From NCBI GenBank assembly GCA_033977485.1, contig CM066997.1, positions 73,564,634-73,628,633 on the forward strand: a DNA stretch of 64,000 bases, written 5' to 3'. Of the stretch, positions 20,994-32,873 are shown piece by piece. The DNA comes from Hydrangea macrophylla (lineage: Eukaryota; Streptophyta; Magnoliopsida; Cornales; Hydrangeaceae). Made by a program: the position numbers and the translations under genes. The notes beneath the pieces were generated by a model. The model was given only the letters and a program-made list of their open reading frames with translations, was not told the DNA's origin and did not search any database. Every line of letters starts with the position of its first letter. The first letter of the stretch is position 1.

Positions 20994-23900
20994 TGTAAAC
21001 ACCCCATTTTTTTGGCTATCAGATTTAGGAGACCCATAGCTTGGCGGTTCATGACGATTGAAAAAGACTCAAAAGGGACTCCAGAAAGTTAGTTCTATCT
21101 CTAAAAAATACTCAGAAAGTGGTACAAATGACCAAAATGTCCCTACAAGCCCAAACACTCCCAGATTAGGACCAAAAGTTCTGAAAACAAGCTACGTTGT
21201 AAGAAAAGTAATAAAATGAGCTTTCAAGAAAAATCAGATGAAATTGTCAGCTCCCAGAGACCCCCGGAAGTTCCCGGAAAGCCCCCGTTGACCAGGTTTG
21301 ACAAGGTTTAACCAAGGTTTGACCAAAATCATCCAAATTTGCCAAAAAGTTTCGAGATCATTCTAGATAATGTGAAAGTACTAAAACGAGTTTTAAAAGA
21401 AAAATCAAACAAAAACGTCAGCTCCTGGGAGCTCCTAAATGTTCCCAGAACTTCTTGGAGGTCCCTAGTTTGACCGGTTGACCTTAAAGTTGACTTTGAA
21501 ATAGGAGCACCGTATCATTTTTTAAACATTTTTCATGGATGCTAGGAGTCAATAGCTTTCCAACGGTATATCGCACATAATTTCTGGATTTAAAACGACT
21601 TTATTATGAGTTGCGAAGGTAAAAAAGGCGATCAAATCAGCTTTTATCGTGAATACCGCAAAACTTTTCAAAGTGACCTATTTCTAAACTATTTTTTGTG
21701 GAAATTATACACCATTACCTTTCCAACGGTATATCACAACCATGGTTTGGAGTTTGTATGCATTTTCTGTGAATTTCGGACAAAATAGGGCCTTTTCATG
21801 AATACCGGAACCTCTGGGGGCCTAAACAGAATAATCTGGACGTCTGAGGAGCAGTGCCGCCGTGGCACTGGCCCACTGCTACAGCAGCACTGGGCCAGTG
21901 CCTTCACTACACTCTTCCCCAGAAGTCCATTTTTTATAATTTTGTTTTGTGGCCCCAAATTAAATAATTGAAAACCAAAACGACGTAGTTTTATGTTCAC
22001 AGATGTTTGGGACCAATGGGAGCACTTTTTAAATCCCAAACTCCTCCCAAATTGGCCTATATAAACCCCCCTTGACTCCTCATTTTGGGGGTGGCAAATA
22101 CAAGTTTATAGAAATCATAGAGAGAAAGTTGTAGAAATAAGGTTAGAATAGAGAGAAAGAGAGCTTCCTCCTTTGATTTCCAACAAGAAAGTGAGTTCCC
22201 AACCTTGTTTTTACTTCATTACTCCTCTTTACTTCACATTCAATACACCCAACCACTATTTTTGTGAGCATTTATGAGATAAGAAGCTACTTCCATCTCT
22301 AAAGTCACTATATATGAGTGAAACATCAAGTTACAAGTTCATTATCTCAAATGATGATGACATGGTGTTTGAGGTGAGTGAATCCTTATGGATAGTAGCT
22401 CTTCACCTCAAAAACATGTTTGATAGATGATGATTCTAACTTCAATACATTCCTATGTATTCTTGAAGTTATTTTCAAAATGAAAACAATACTCTCCAAC
22501 AATCGTGGAGGTTCTTAATATGAGTTTGATGTTGATATTCCTAGTGGTTTTAATCTCCATTTTGTGCTGGAAATATACTCTCAAAATTCCTATTTCAAAA
22601 CCTCTCTTAAACCCCCTCATTTTGATTTTAAGAAATAAAATTCTAGTTTTCTCAACATCTTCAAAACAGTGAGTTATCCAACTTCAAAATAATATTCTGA
22701 GTTCAATACTCAATGGATGATTACAAGAACTTGGAAAGTCTTCCTAACTCATTAGAGAACACCCATGATTTTTGGTTTGATTTAAAAACACTTGGAAGGG
22801 TTCCATTTTGACCCAAAGCATTCTTTCCGGACATTCTGTTTTCTTTGTCATAGTAACTTAGCTGACTTCCAACTTGTTTTCTAGAAAATGTTTCCAAAAC
22901 GAGTGGTCCCAACCAATTTTTCTCTTGAACTTCAGTGTCTTAGGGAACTTTCAGTATAATATGGGTCTTTAAATGTTTTGTTTTCATTTTCTAAGATGTT
23001 TCTACATTTCAGTCGACAGTACGGATGCTGTTTCTGAGTAACCTCTCTTGTTCATATGATTTCTATCAATCTGTAACTTCAATAGTGATTTGACTTTTTG
23101 ATATGTGTTCTAGACACAATAAGGATGATCGCCATAAAAACTTATGAATTAAAAACATTTCTAACCTCAACGTTTCATTTATACAAAATCTGTTCACTAA
23201 TCTGTCCACTATTCACAGCAAGTATGTTTCAACTTTTATTCTTTGATTAGATGTTTATATGCAATCTAAATTAGCTAATCCCTTAGGAAGTAATTCATAC
23301 TACATTTGTACATATCCTACAAAAACAATCTTCATTCATTCATGCATATTTTAGACTTCTAAATCACTTTAGCAAATCCATGAACACAAGCACACTAAAA
23401 CCTTTGCACATTCTAGGATCATACATTACATTCATGCAAGATTTGGGGCTTTTTGTGACTCCTAATCTAAGAAGATTGTAAGGAATGAACTTGATCACAC
23501 GTTCATGCTCCCCTTGATCTAATCTTCCTTTCTCATCCGTCCTAGGGATTGAGAGGTCTCCTTTTTTCAAAGATTAACATGCATCATACTAGCTTGCTAA
23601 GCATATTTTTGATTTCTTTGGTTATTTGTTTAAAGAACAATTTATGTCCCTCTCCTAGACTAGGGAAACTTGATTACCTGATATATGATTAGACGATCCT
23701 TCCTAGGTTTGTTTGTGTGATCTTTCACTTTTACATTGTGTGATACTAGGCTTAGATCTTATGAATGATATCTTATCTTTTAATCTTCCATTTCAAGATT
23801 CTTATGAGATGTAATATACTATCAAATATAGTATTAATTATCGAACCAAACATAGTATAAGATGATTATTTGGATGCTACTTGAGGCCCGTCGAGAGACG

Positions 23901-24037
23901 GGGCGAGTTGAGGGTGTTTTAGTCGTGACAAAGGCTCCTTCCTCTCTCGTACCAAAACCCCGAGGCAAGTTATTTGATTATGAAGGGCCGGTGCCCTTTA
24001 TCCGTTTGGGTGAGTCAAATTGATTCCCTAAAGACCA
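20994..24037 (+). repeat. 5' LTR of gypsy element 2 (about 3.0 kb)
   Basis: It begins TGTAAACACCCCATTTTTTT and ends AAAGACCA next to AGTAGCGACTC. The 3' part (GGGTGTTTTAGTC, then GGCTCCTTCC and a CTCTC stretch) matches the style of the minus-strand LTRs at 50946 and 61666. A GC-rich hairpin region lies at 21846-21901. The boundaries come from the TG/CA ends and the PBS; no second copy is available. Confidence 0.6.
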
Positions 24038-24039
24038 AG

Positions 24040-24055
24040 TAGCGACTCTATATCT
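24040..24055 (+). other. Degenerate primer-binding site of gypsy element 2
   Basis: TAGCGACTCTATATC follows the LTR end by two bases. The related LTRs at 50946 and 61666 have the intact form TGGCGACTC, so a G to A change in the TGG is likely here. Confidence 0.55.
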
Positions 24056-25466
24056 ATTTTCACAGACTTTATTTTAAAAAGAAAAAACAAATACAGAGAT
24101 TTGACTCATAAGAAGCATCCTTAAAATCATCTTTTTACTGTGTCTGGTTCATCGCATTCCACTCTTGCATTTTCCTCTCCAACTGTGTCTGAAATGCGGC
24201 GCTAACATCGTTCAGGTCTTGCTGTGCCAGGGCACAAGTCACCATTGATACTGTATCTTCCAAGGTATATAAAAAAGAGTAAAAACTTCTATACTGTCTC
24301 TTTGACTGTATATTGGAACTCTCGTCAACGGACCCTCTTTGACTAAACCTAGCAATTGCATATAGATTCCTGTAGAACCTTTCATAGGACTGTGAATTTA
24401 TGTTTTCAAATAGGATAATGTGATATAACTACTGTATGCCCTGATGGGATTACTTGCGCGGTGTAGACGCTTATGTGGCATAAGGCAAAACCTCTTTCTT
24501 ATGATTTTAAAGGCAATCACTCACATGTGATCACATTGAGTTAACCTGCCTAGGCACCATGACAAGGCTGTCTGCTCTATGTTCACAAAGATATACACCG
24601 CAAACCTTGTTTGTTGGTCCAAAGTCATAGGAGTATGAAAACTTGGTAGCCAATATGACCACCATCATCGCTTGCTCTTATCATATATCCATATTTCTCC
24701 CAGAAACTCGGCCCAATTCACTTGAAACTCTATCAGATTTCCCAGAAATACTAGTTACCCCGAAAACTCTGCCTAAATATCCCAGAGATGCCCAGATTTC
24801 CCAGAAGTAGCAGTTCCCCGGAAACTCTACCTAAATATCCCAGAGATGCCCAGATTTCGCAGAAATACCAGTTCCCCTGGAAATTCTGCCTAAATATCCA
24901 AGAGATGCCCAGATTTCCCAAAAATACCAATTCCTTGGAAACTCTGCCTAAATATCCCAGAAATGCCCCAAAAAAACCTGTTTCTCCCAGAAACTCTGTC
25001 CAAATCACCCAGGAACCCCTATTTCTCCTAGAAACTCTCAGAAGTTCCAGAAATTCCCCTGAATCTCCCAAAATATCCCGAAAATCCCTTTTATCCCTTG
25101 GTGATCATACTAGAAAGTAAAGTTAGCACAATCTCTATGATTAGGACCTTACTTGTTTAACTGTTGTCTGTTAAAAGTAGGAGCATCATATAGATTAGGG
25201 CTTACATCCGCATGCTTGCCTTATATGCATGCACCATTCCTATAAGTCTGTGCGCACTGTCTCAGTTAGTCTGTACACAAGTCAGTTCACGTTTGTTAAC
25301 ATCACTATCATTGTCTGTTCGGTCGTTACTGTCAGAATCTTATATGCTTCTCCTCTCGAATCTGTAGGTCAGTATAGATTCCCAAGGTCAGCTATTGGGA
25401 TCCCCGTCTTGGGGCAGAAGTTCAAATAGTCGTTTGGTCAGGATCAACCCGCCAAGCCACTTAAGC
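24056..25466 (+). other. Untranslated leader of gypsy element 2
   Basis: No gene is visible between the PBS and the gag start. A 59-bp tandem repeat occupies about 24700-25000, rich in CCCAGA and AAACTC. The remainder is unremarkable. Confidence 0.55.
24700..25000. repeat. 59-bp tandem repeat, about four to five copies
   Basis: The phrase AGATTTCCCAGAAATAC recurs near 24734, 24794, 24852 and 24911 (spacing 58-60). Each copy continues with TTCCCCGGAAACTCTGCCTA and AATATCCCAGAGATGCCC-like sequence. More degenerate copies follow to about 25080. Confidence 0.82.
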
Positions 25467-26527
25467 ATGAATCAGGAAGAACTGGAAAACAAGGTCACTG
25501 AATTAGGAGCAACCATAAACCAGCAGTCCGACAGCCTGGCCCAAGTCTTGAAAATCATGGAAGAACTGAAATAGGAGCTGCCACAGTACCCACCTAGGTT
25601 CCCACCACCACCATCACCAGGGTTCATGCCACCACCACCGCCAGGGTTCGTACCTCTCCTCGTCGTTGTACAGGCAAATAACAGGAAAGAAGAATGGTTT
25701 CATGGGGTCCCTCCGCCTGCGTATGAGAAGAAATTCCAGGAGAAAATGCATAAGGTCGACAAACTAGAAAGTGTGTTGAGAAAGAGTAAGGGGGTCGACG
25801 ATTACATGCTAGACCTGGAAGGCCTCTTTGAGACTGTTAAGCTGAAACTGCCAGAAATTTTTAAGATGCCATTGATCACTTGGATGGAACCGGGAATCCA
25901 AAGAGCTATGTGAAGCTATGCATGAGCATCTTCCAGTTAATGGGCTGCACTCATGAGCACATTGCGATGCTGTTCCCACAAACTCTCGCAATATCTGCAC
26001 TATCATGGTTCCTTACCTTGGAAGCTTCCAAAACTCAGGCATGGGAAGATATCGTCCAGGTGTTCGTTGATCACTATTCTTATAACCAAGAGCTTGATGT
26101 CACCATCTGGAATTTGGAAACTACCCGACAGAACAATAATGAATCCTTCGCTGTGTTTTTGAGTAGGAGGAGGAACAAAGTGGCCCAAATAACTCATCAG
26201 CCAATCGAATAAGAACAGGTGAGAATGCTAATCAGGAATCTACAATTGCTCTATCATGAAAAATTACTCTATCAGTCCATCTCTACCTTTGAGAAGTTAT
26301 TTGAAGTCGGAACCAGGATCGAAGACGCTACCAGGGAAGGAAAGATTAAGAAGGAAGAGCCTCCAAATCAGTCAAAAAGGCCCCACTACTCCCGAAATCC
26401 CCGGATGTCAATGCCCTTAGCAGCCAACTCCTGGTATACCATCTTAGGCCATACCAATCCCCCAACCAAGCCAATTCCTCCGATCGACCATTCCAGAAAA
26501 AGCCACCTCGCAACTCTACCAAGTTAG
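25467..26527 (+). pseudogene. Gag of gypsy element 2
   Basis: The start at 25467 (MNQEELENKVTELGA) is the first ATG followed by a helical N-terminus. An in-frame TAG lies at 25572. The frame continues into a Pro-rich stretch (PPPPSPGFMPPPPPGF) and the capsid-like region with KFQEKMHKVDKLESVLR. A frameshift near 25875 leads to DGTGNPKSYVKLCMSIFQL, ALSWFLTLEASKTQAWEDI and FVDHYSYNQELD, classical Retrotrans_gag features. A TAA at 26210-26212 is again in frame with what follows. The zinc knuckle is not clear. Confidence 0.82.
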
Positions 26528-27401
26528 AACCCCCCTCTCCTCAGCCTTAGACCGCCTCCTTAAGAAAGGCCACCTCTAACTACTCCAACCTTGAAACATC
26601 CCACCACCGAGCTGTGTTATGTCCAAACACTGCGCCTACCACCAAGCCCCTAGCCATAATACCGATGATTGCATGCACCTCCACCACGATATCCAAGACC
26701 TCATGGACCAGAATATCATTGAGACACCACCAAAGTAGCCTCATGTCACCCAAAATCCCCTGCCAAATCACCAAAATATCAGCCTCATCGAATCCGTCCT
26801 TGTTTCCTTTGACCCATCCACCTTCATAACCCCCTTAGGACATCCCTTATCCCTTATTGACATCTTGGATTCTGCGGGAATTCATCTAATTAAAGAATTG
26901 GACGATGAATGGCAACAACAACTAGATGATGAACAAGATTTGTTCTTCCAGGAAGAACATGATCTAGGGGTAGTAGACCTCAAATGGTATGATCCCAACA
27001 ATGAAAGCGATGCCGCCATCTAGAATGAGCCAGAGAAACCATTTGTGGGAACAGATTGTGATTGGTTCAAAGAAGATGGGACCGTAGAAGGACCGTCTCC
27101 TGCCGAGATTGATCATCTGACTAGGTCAGACCGTCATTATCAGCCTCAACAACCTGCTACCGAAGCCGTCGAGAAAGGGCCAGTCAAAAACAAGGGAAAG
27201 GGAAAGATGGAAGAGATCATCGAAGAGGAAAATGAGTTGATAAAACAGTTAAAGAAAACCCAGGCACATCTCACAATGTGGGACCTCATGGTAACCTCCT
27301 ACAAGCATAGGCATGCCGTGTTGAATGCCTTAGCTAGGATCGAGGTCCCCATTGACGCCGCACTGGAAGAAATGGTGGCTTTCTTAGGCGTGCTCCCCTG
27401 A
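26528..27401 (+). pseudogene. Gag-protease linker of gypsy element 2, decayed
   Basis: Readable pieces occur in several frames, for example the 118-residue stretch from 27045 (DWFKEDGTVEGPSPAEIDHL, then a Lys/Glu-rich helix). It lies between gag and protease and ends with LARIEVPIDAALEEM. Function is not assigned; position argues for the Gag C-terminus and linker. Confidence 0.6.
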
Positions 27402-27421
27402 TCCAATCATTACTTTTTTCG

Positions 27422-28027
27422 ATGAAGACCTGCCATCGGAGGGTCTGTACCTACAAGGCTTTATACATCACTGTCGGGTGCAAGGGGCAGCAAGTGTCAT
27501 TCTGCCTGGTTGATACAAGTTTCGCCTTGAATGTTTGTGCTCTAAGAACTGCCACCGCCTTGGGTGTCGATATCCTAGACATTACTCTGTCTATGCAATC
27601 TGTGAGGGCTTATGACAGCACCAAGAGAACTGTAATGGGGATTGGCTCTCTCGAAATCCAAGTGGGGTCTTTGGTTTGCACGAAACATTTCCAAATTATG
27701 GACATACCTGCCTCGTTCAACTTGTTGATTGGGAGGCCCTGGCTGCATGTCAACAAAGCTGTGTCATTCACTGTGCACCAAATGATCAAGTATGTTTATG
27801 AGAAAAATATAAAAATCATCTTCGGCAATAGTTGGAGAAATGAAGCCTTCCCAAGCTACGCCGTCTTTGAAATCCAAATACCAGAACTGGAAGAAGGGGA
27901 AATCAGAGGATTCTCTATGGAAGAGGTCCACATGATTAGTAATGCAGACAGGTTCCCTGAAATCCACTCCGCGGTTGTCAATATCATCCGCAAAATGAAC
28001 TATTTCCCTGGAATGGGTTTGGGCTGA
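27422..28027 (+). pseudogene. Aspartic protease of gypsy element 2
   Basis: The region around SFCLVDTSFALNVCALRTA is the protease active site, with the catalytic Asp kept. The residue after Asp-Thr is Ser rather than the family Gly, so activity is doubtful. FNLLIGRPWLH is the second conserved motif. A Glu-rich region (EIQIPELEEGEIRGF) follows. The frame ends at 28027. Confidence 0.8.
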
Positions 28028-28386
28028 CGTCAATAAGGGATCCGCGAGTTCCCTCAGATTAAAGGGCAACAAGGCACCTTCGGATTGGGGTACATGCCCA
28101 CTGGAGAAGACATCGAGCTGCAGAAGCCATGGAAGGAAAGAATGAGGAGTCTCCCGCCGTACCACAAGACCCTAAATGGACAGTTCATCAAAGAAGGGGA
28201 TGACTTCCCCTATTTGGGTTTCCTAAACCTTGGATCCATCAGAGCACCGGAAAGAGGTATCCTGGCCTTGAAATCTTCGCTAACTATGAGAAGCCCCCTT
28301 ATCAAGATCCATTCTATCCAAAAGAAACTGTTAAAACACCAGAGGAAGACTGGTTAAAGTATCTGGACACCGAAGCTATTGGGAAA

Positions 28387-30600
28387 ATGTGGAAGGAACT
28401 TGCTGAAGAAAATGAAAGAAAGAGGGCCAAGAGCCAAGTTGATCAGATCATGCCAACTGAGGAGGGTCTTAGCAACCAGGCTGTAGAGTCATCTGTCTGT
28501 GTCTCTCTATCCCCTATCTCCCCAGAGTCTGTACTTCCAATTATCGTGTCTGTACAAGAGTCGGCCGCTATAGGCCCACCATTGTCTGATGTAATCACTT
28601 CACTTGTTATGAATGAAATGAAAGATAATTCTGCTTACTCCTCTGTGTCTAATACTTGTGAATGCACAGATCCTTCTGAGGATCTTCCAATCGAACTTAA
28701 ACAACTAATTGAAAAACCACCTGCTTGTGAAATAATTGAAGATACTCTATCAGTTAATTTAGGTGAAAAAGATAATCCACAAATTGTGCAAATTGGCTCA
28801 ACGCTTTATAAAGAAGAAAAAGAAAAACTAGCTCTTTTGCTAAAAGAATTCAAAGATGTTTTTGCTTGGTCTTACGAAGACATGCCTGGGGTCGACCCCG
28901 ACATTGTCCAACATCATATTCCCTTTCTTCCCAATTCTAAACCCATCAAGCAGAAACTGAGGCGCATGAGGCCAGAATGGGCCCTCAAGGTCAAAGAAGA
29001 GGTAGAAAAGCAGTTCAAGGCAGGATTCATCATTGTCACAGAGTATCCAGAATGGGTTGCTAACATCGTGCTAGTCCCCAAGAAAGATGGAAAAGTTCGT
29101 GTGTATGTCGACTTCTGCAATCTAAACAAAGCTAGTCCAAAGGTGATTTTCGGCTTCCCCACATTGATGTTTTGGTGGATAACACTATGGGTCATGAGCT
29201 ATTGTCATTTATGGATGGTTTCTCAGGGTACAACCAGATTTTAATGGCATCAGAAGACCGAAAAAAGATGACATTCACCACACCATGGGGGACTTACTAT
29301 TACAGGGATTAATGCCTTTCGGGCTCAAGAATGCTGGGGTGACGTACCAAAGAGCTGCCACTACCCTACTGCATGACATGATTCACAAAGAAGTAGAGGT
29401 GTACGTAGATGACATGATTGTGAAATCTAAGGATAGGGAAGGACACTTGGTAGCACTGGAGAAATTCTTTGAGAGGTTGCGCAAATACAAAATGAGATTG
29501 AATCCAAGGAAATGCACTTTCAATGTGACCTCGAGGAAGCTCTTGGGTTTTTTTATCACACAAAGGGGGATAGAGGTGGATCCCTCCAAGATCAGGGCAA
29601 TTTTGGAAATGGCACCACTTCAGAATGGGAAAGAAGTAAGAGGGCTCCTCGGGAGGATCCAATCCAATTCATCAGTCGCTTCATCTCCAAGCTTACAACT
29701 ACATGTGATCCCTTGTTCTGACTACTGAAGAAAGGAGAGAAGTTCCAATGGGATGACCAATGCCAAGTCGCCTTCGACAAAATAAAAACCTACCTCCAAA
29801 ATCCACCTGTTCTTTCACCACCTACCCCCCACAAGCCTTTGCTTCTTTACCTATCCATCTCTAAAAATGCAATAGGTTGCATGCTATCCTAGCCATATAT
29901 TACCTTAGCAAGAGGATGACTGGGTATGAGCTCAACTACTCTACCCTCAAAAAAATATGTTGGGCCTTAGTTTGGTGCACTCATCGATCAAGACACTACA
30001 TGCTAGCCTTTCCAGTTGTGCTCATATCCCGCATGGATCCTCTAAAATACCTCCTTGAAAAACTTGCCCTAACCGGTCGCATATCCCGTTGGTTACTTAT
30101 AATATCTGAATTCAATATCAAGTATATAACAAGCAAGTCGGTAGAAGGGAGAACTATAGCTGATCAGCTTGTTGAACACGCCATTGATTCTGAGGAAAAT
30201 GGAGATTTCCCGTTCCCGGATGAGAATATCATGGAAATTAAAGAAGAGTAGTGGAAGTTATACTTCGATGGGGCAGCCAACATGAAAGGCTATGGAGTAG
30301 GGATGATTCTGGTATCGCCAAATGGGGACCACACCCCACTAGCAGTCAAGCGTAACTATAACTCCACCAGCAATACTGTTGAATAGAAGGCGTGCATTTT
30401 GGGGATGGAAGCAGCCATAGAATTAAAGGTTCAGAAATTCGATGTCTTCGGAGATTCAAGCCTCATTGTGTCACAAGCTAGAGGAGAGTGGAAGGTAAAA
30501 GAAGAGAGGTTGAAACCCCATCACGATCATCTTGATGGACTCAAGAAATAGTTTAAGAGCATAACATTCTACTACTTACCCAGGGCGGAGAACTAATTAG
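28387..30600 (+). pseudogene. Reverse transcriptase and RNase H of gypsy element 2
   Basis: A Ser-rich linker leads to DVFAWSYEDMPGVDPDIV, then RMRPEWALKVKEEVEKQFKA and VDFCNLNKASPK. A frameshift near 29140 follows. The next part has LMPFGLKNAGVTYQR and the active-site YVDDMIVKSKD (about 29398-29430), then CTFNVTSRKLLGF. More frameshifts occur near 29650 and 29730. The connection domain (SRWLLIISEFNIKYI) ends near 30250. RNase H follows with LYFDGAANMKGYGVGM (about 30255) and FGDSSLIVSQARGEW, with stops at about 30249, 30384 and 30550. Confidence 0.85.
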
Positions 30601-30608
30601 CAGATTCA

Positions 30609-31962
30609 TTGGCTACTTTAGCCTCCATGATCAAAATCCCCGTAGGAGTCAAGATGATGCCCCTAGTAATTGAGCAAAGATACGAGCCATCATTCAGCAT
30701 GGTTGCCGCAATCAAAGAAGAAGAAAAGGAAACACCATGGTACCAAGATATATGGGACTTTATAGAAAAAGAAAAGTATCCCCAAGAGTCTACTGTGAAG
30801 AACAAAAGAGCAATTCAAAGGTTTACCATACAGTTCATCATTTGCGGAGGAAAATTACTGAAGAAAGGGTATAACGGCCACAACCTGACTTGCTTGTTCG
30901 GAAAAAGTGCTAGAAGGATGATGGAAGAGATACACGAAGGGGTGTGCGGTCCACACATGAATGGTCACATGCTAGCTAAGAAGATCATAAGACAAGGGTA
31001 CTACTGGACAACATTGGAGAAAGATTATTGTGAATACGTAAGAAGGTGCCACAAGTGCCAGATCCATGCGAACATGATGCATGTACCGCCATCTCTACTC
31101 TACAGTATGACCTCTCCATGACTGTTCTCAACCTGGGGAATTGATATCATTGGCGAAATTATTCCAAAAGCCTCGAATGGGAATCGATACATTCTGGTAG
31201 CCATCAACTACTTCACTAAATGGGTAGAAGCTGCCTCCTACACAAAGTTAGGGGCTAAAGAAGTAGCCAAATTCATCAAGAGAAACCTCATCTATTACTA
31301 TAGAGCCCCCATAAGATTATTTCGAATAATGGAAGGTATTTCAAAGCAAAAGTCAGAGATCTATTTGAGGAATACAAAATCACGTATCAGAAGTCATCAC
31401 CATAACGGCCACAAACCAATGGGGCAGTCGAACCCGGGAATAAGAATGTCAAAACGATACTTACAAAGATTGGCACGAGAAGCTACCATTTGCACTTTGG
31501 GGATACAGAACATCGATAAGGACGTCTACAGGAGCGACTCCTTACTCGCTGGCATATTGGATGGAAGCCGTACTCCAGGTCGAGATCAAATTACCATCCT
31601 TGCAAGTAATGGTTGAATGTGAAATCTCAAAATTAGATTGGTTAAGGGAGAGATACGAAGAATTGGCACTCATAGATGAAAAACGCCTTGTGATGACCGA
31701 CCGTGTCCAAATTTATTAAAGGAGGATAGCCCGCGCCTTTAACAAGAAGGTTAGTCCGAGGAAAATCGTCAAAGGTGATCTTGTCCTTAAGGAGCTGCGA
31801 GCCCCTATCTTTGATCCACGCGGAAAGTTCAAACCTAAATGGATTGGCCCTAATATCGTCAAAACTATCCTTTCCGGAGGAGCAACCTACCTCATGGACC
31901 TCGACGGTGTCGAATTCAAAGAACTAATCAACATGAATCACCTCAAAAAGTACTATGATTGA
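30609..31962 (+). pseudogene. Integrase of gypsy element 2
   Basis: The HHCC zinc-binding region reads HEGVCGPHMNGH ... RRCHKCQ (about 30925-31065). The core begins WGIDIIGEI with the first catalytic Asp, then AINYFTKWVEAA. The region of the second Asp is frameshifted near 31320 and not recognisable. The C-terminal domain is present in another frame as GDLVLKELRAP, FKPKWIGPN and MNHLKKYYD, with a stop at 31960-31962. At least two frameshifts and several stops make it non-functional. Confidence 0.85.
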
Positions 31963-31972
31963 CTCGAAAGGC

Positions 31973-32250
31973 CCCACTTCTTTCCAAAGCCTTTGCCCTG
32001 AACTACGCTCGACCTGATTCCCACTCGGGATACATAGGCAACTGCATCGATTCGGTCGTTCCACCCACAAAAAGTAACCCACTTCTTTTAAAGCCTTTTC
32101 CTTGAACTACGCTCGACCTGATTCCCACTCGGGGATACGTAGGCAACTGCATCAGTTCGGTCGTCCCACCTACAAAAAATAACCCCCTTTTTTCAAAGCC
32201 TTGGCCTGAACTACGTTGGACCTAATCCTCGCTCAGGGGTATGTCGGCAT
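31973..32250. repeat. 105-bp tandem repeat, about 2.7 copies
   Basis: Copies start near 31973, 32078 and 32183. They share CCCACTTCTTT, CTGAACTACGCTCGACCTGA, TTCCCACTCGGG, GATACGTAGGCAACTGCAT and CGGTCGTCCCACC. The array follows the pol stop codon directly. Confidence 0.85.
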
Positions 32251-32449
32251 ACTTTAAAATGAAAAGAAGGATGACTGGCTAGGTCAAAAATATGAAAGGA
32301 CGCCTAGGTAAAAATTAGAGCTAAATCCAAAGTGAGCAATAACAAAAGAGAGAAAAGATCTCGCTAGGTCACCTCACTAGTGCCTAGGCAAAATTTATGA
32401 CCATTTGAGAGAATAAAGTCGCGGTCCTTACCATAACCCAAAAACCACC

Positions 32450-32605
32450 TTTCACACTAGGGGAAAACTTTGACCACCCGCCTCGTTTACCTAAACCCTC
32501 TCTAAACTAGGGGCAAACTTCAGTCATCTACCTCGTTTGCCTCACAACCACCCATATCCCAAACTAGGGGCAAACTTCGGCTACCCGCCTCGTTTGCCTC
32601 TAATC
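32450..32605. repeat. Degenerate tandem repeat, about 60-65 bp, three copies
   Basis: The phrases ACTAGGGGCAAACTT and CCGCCTCGTTTGCCT recur near 32456, 32505 and 32562. They lie between the 105-bp array and the antisense gene region. Confidence 0.75.
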
Positions 32606-32873
32606 ACCCAAGCATGCCTGTGCAAGCACCAAAAACAACATCTAATTGAAATATTGTTACAAAATGTTCCCAACAAGCCAAAAGATGCATGGAATAAGGT
32701 TCTTAAAGTAACCGAGGTTCACCAATAAACAAACTTTAAATATTACATATGCAGGAATGGTTGAAAAGATAAAAGTCTTTTAAAGCGAACACAAATATCA
32801 AACACAATTGGAAGGAGAAGCAGAATCAGTCGAGTCTAGTTTTATTTTGCATCTTTTATTTCTTCAAAGGTCT

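Noticed and set aside
24788..25120. A 110-codon plus-strand frame and a 106-codon minus-strand frame over the same region
   Set aside because: Both are by-products of the 59-bp tandem repeat; the peptides are periodic and show no known domain.
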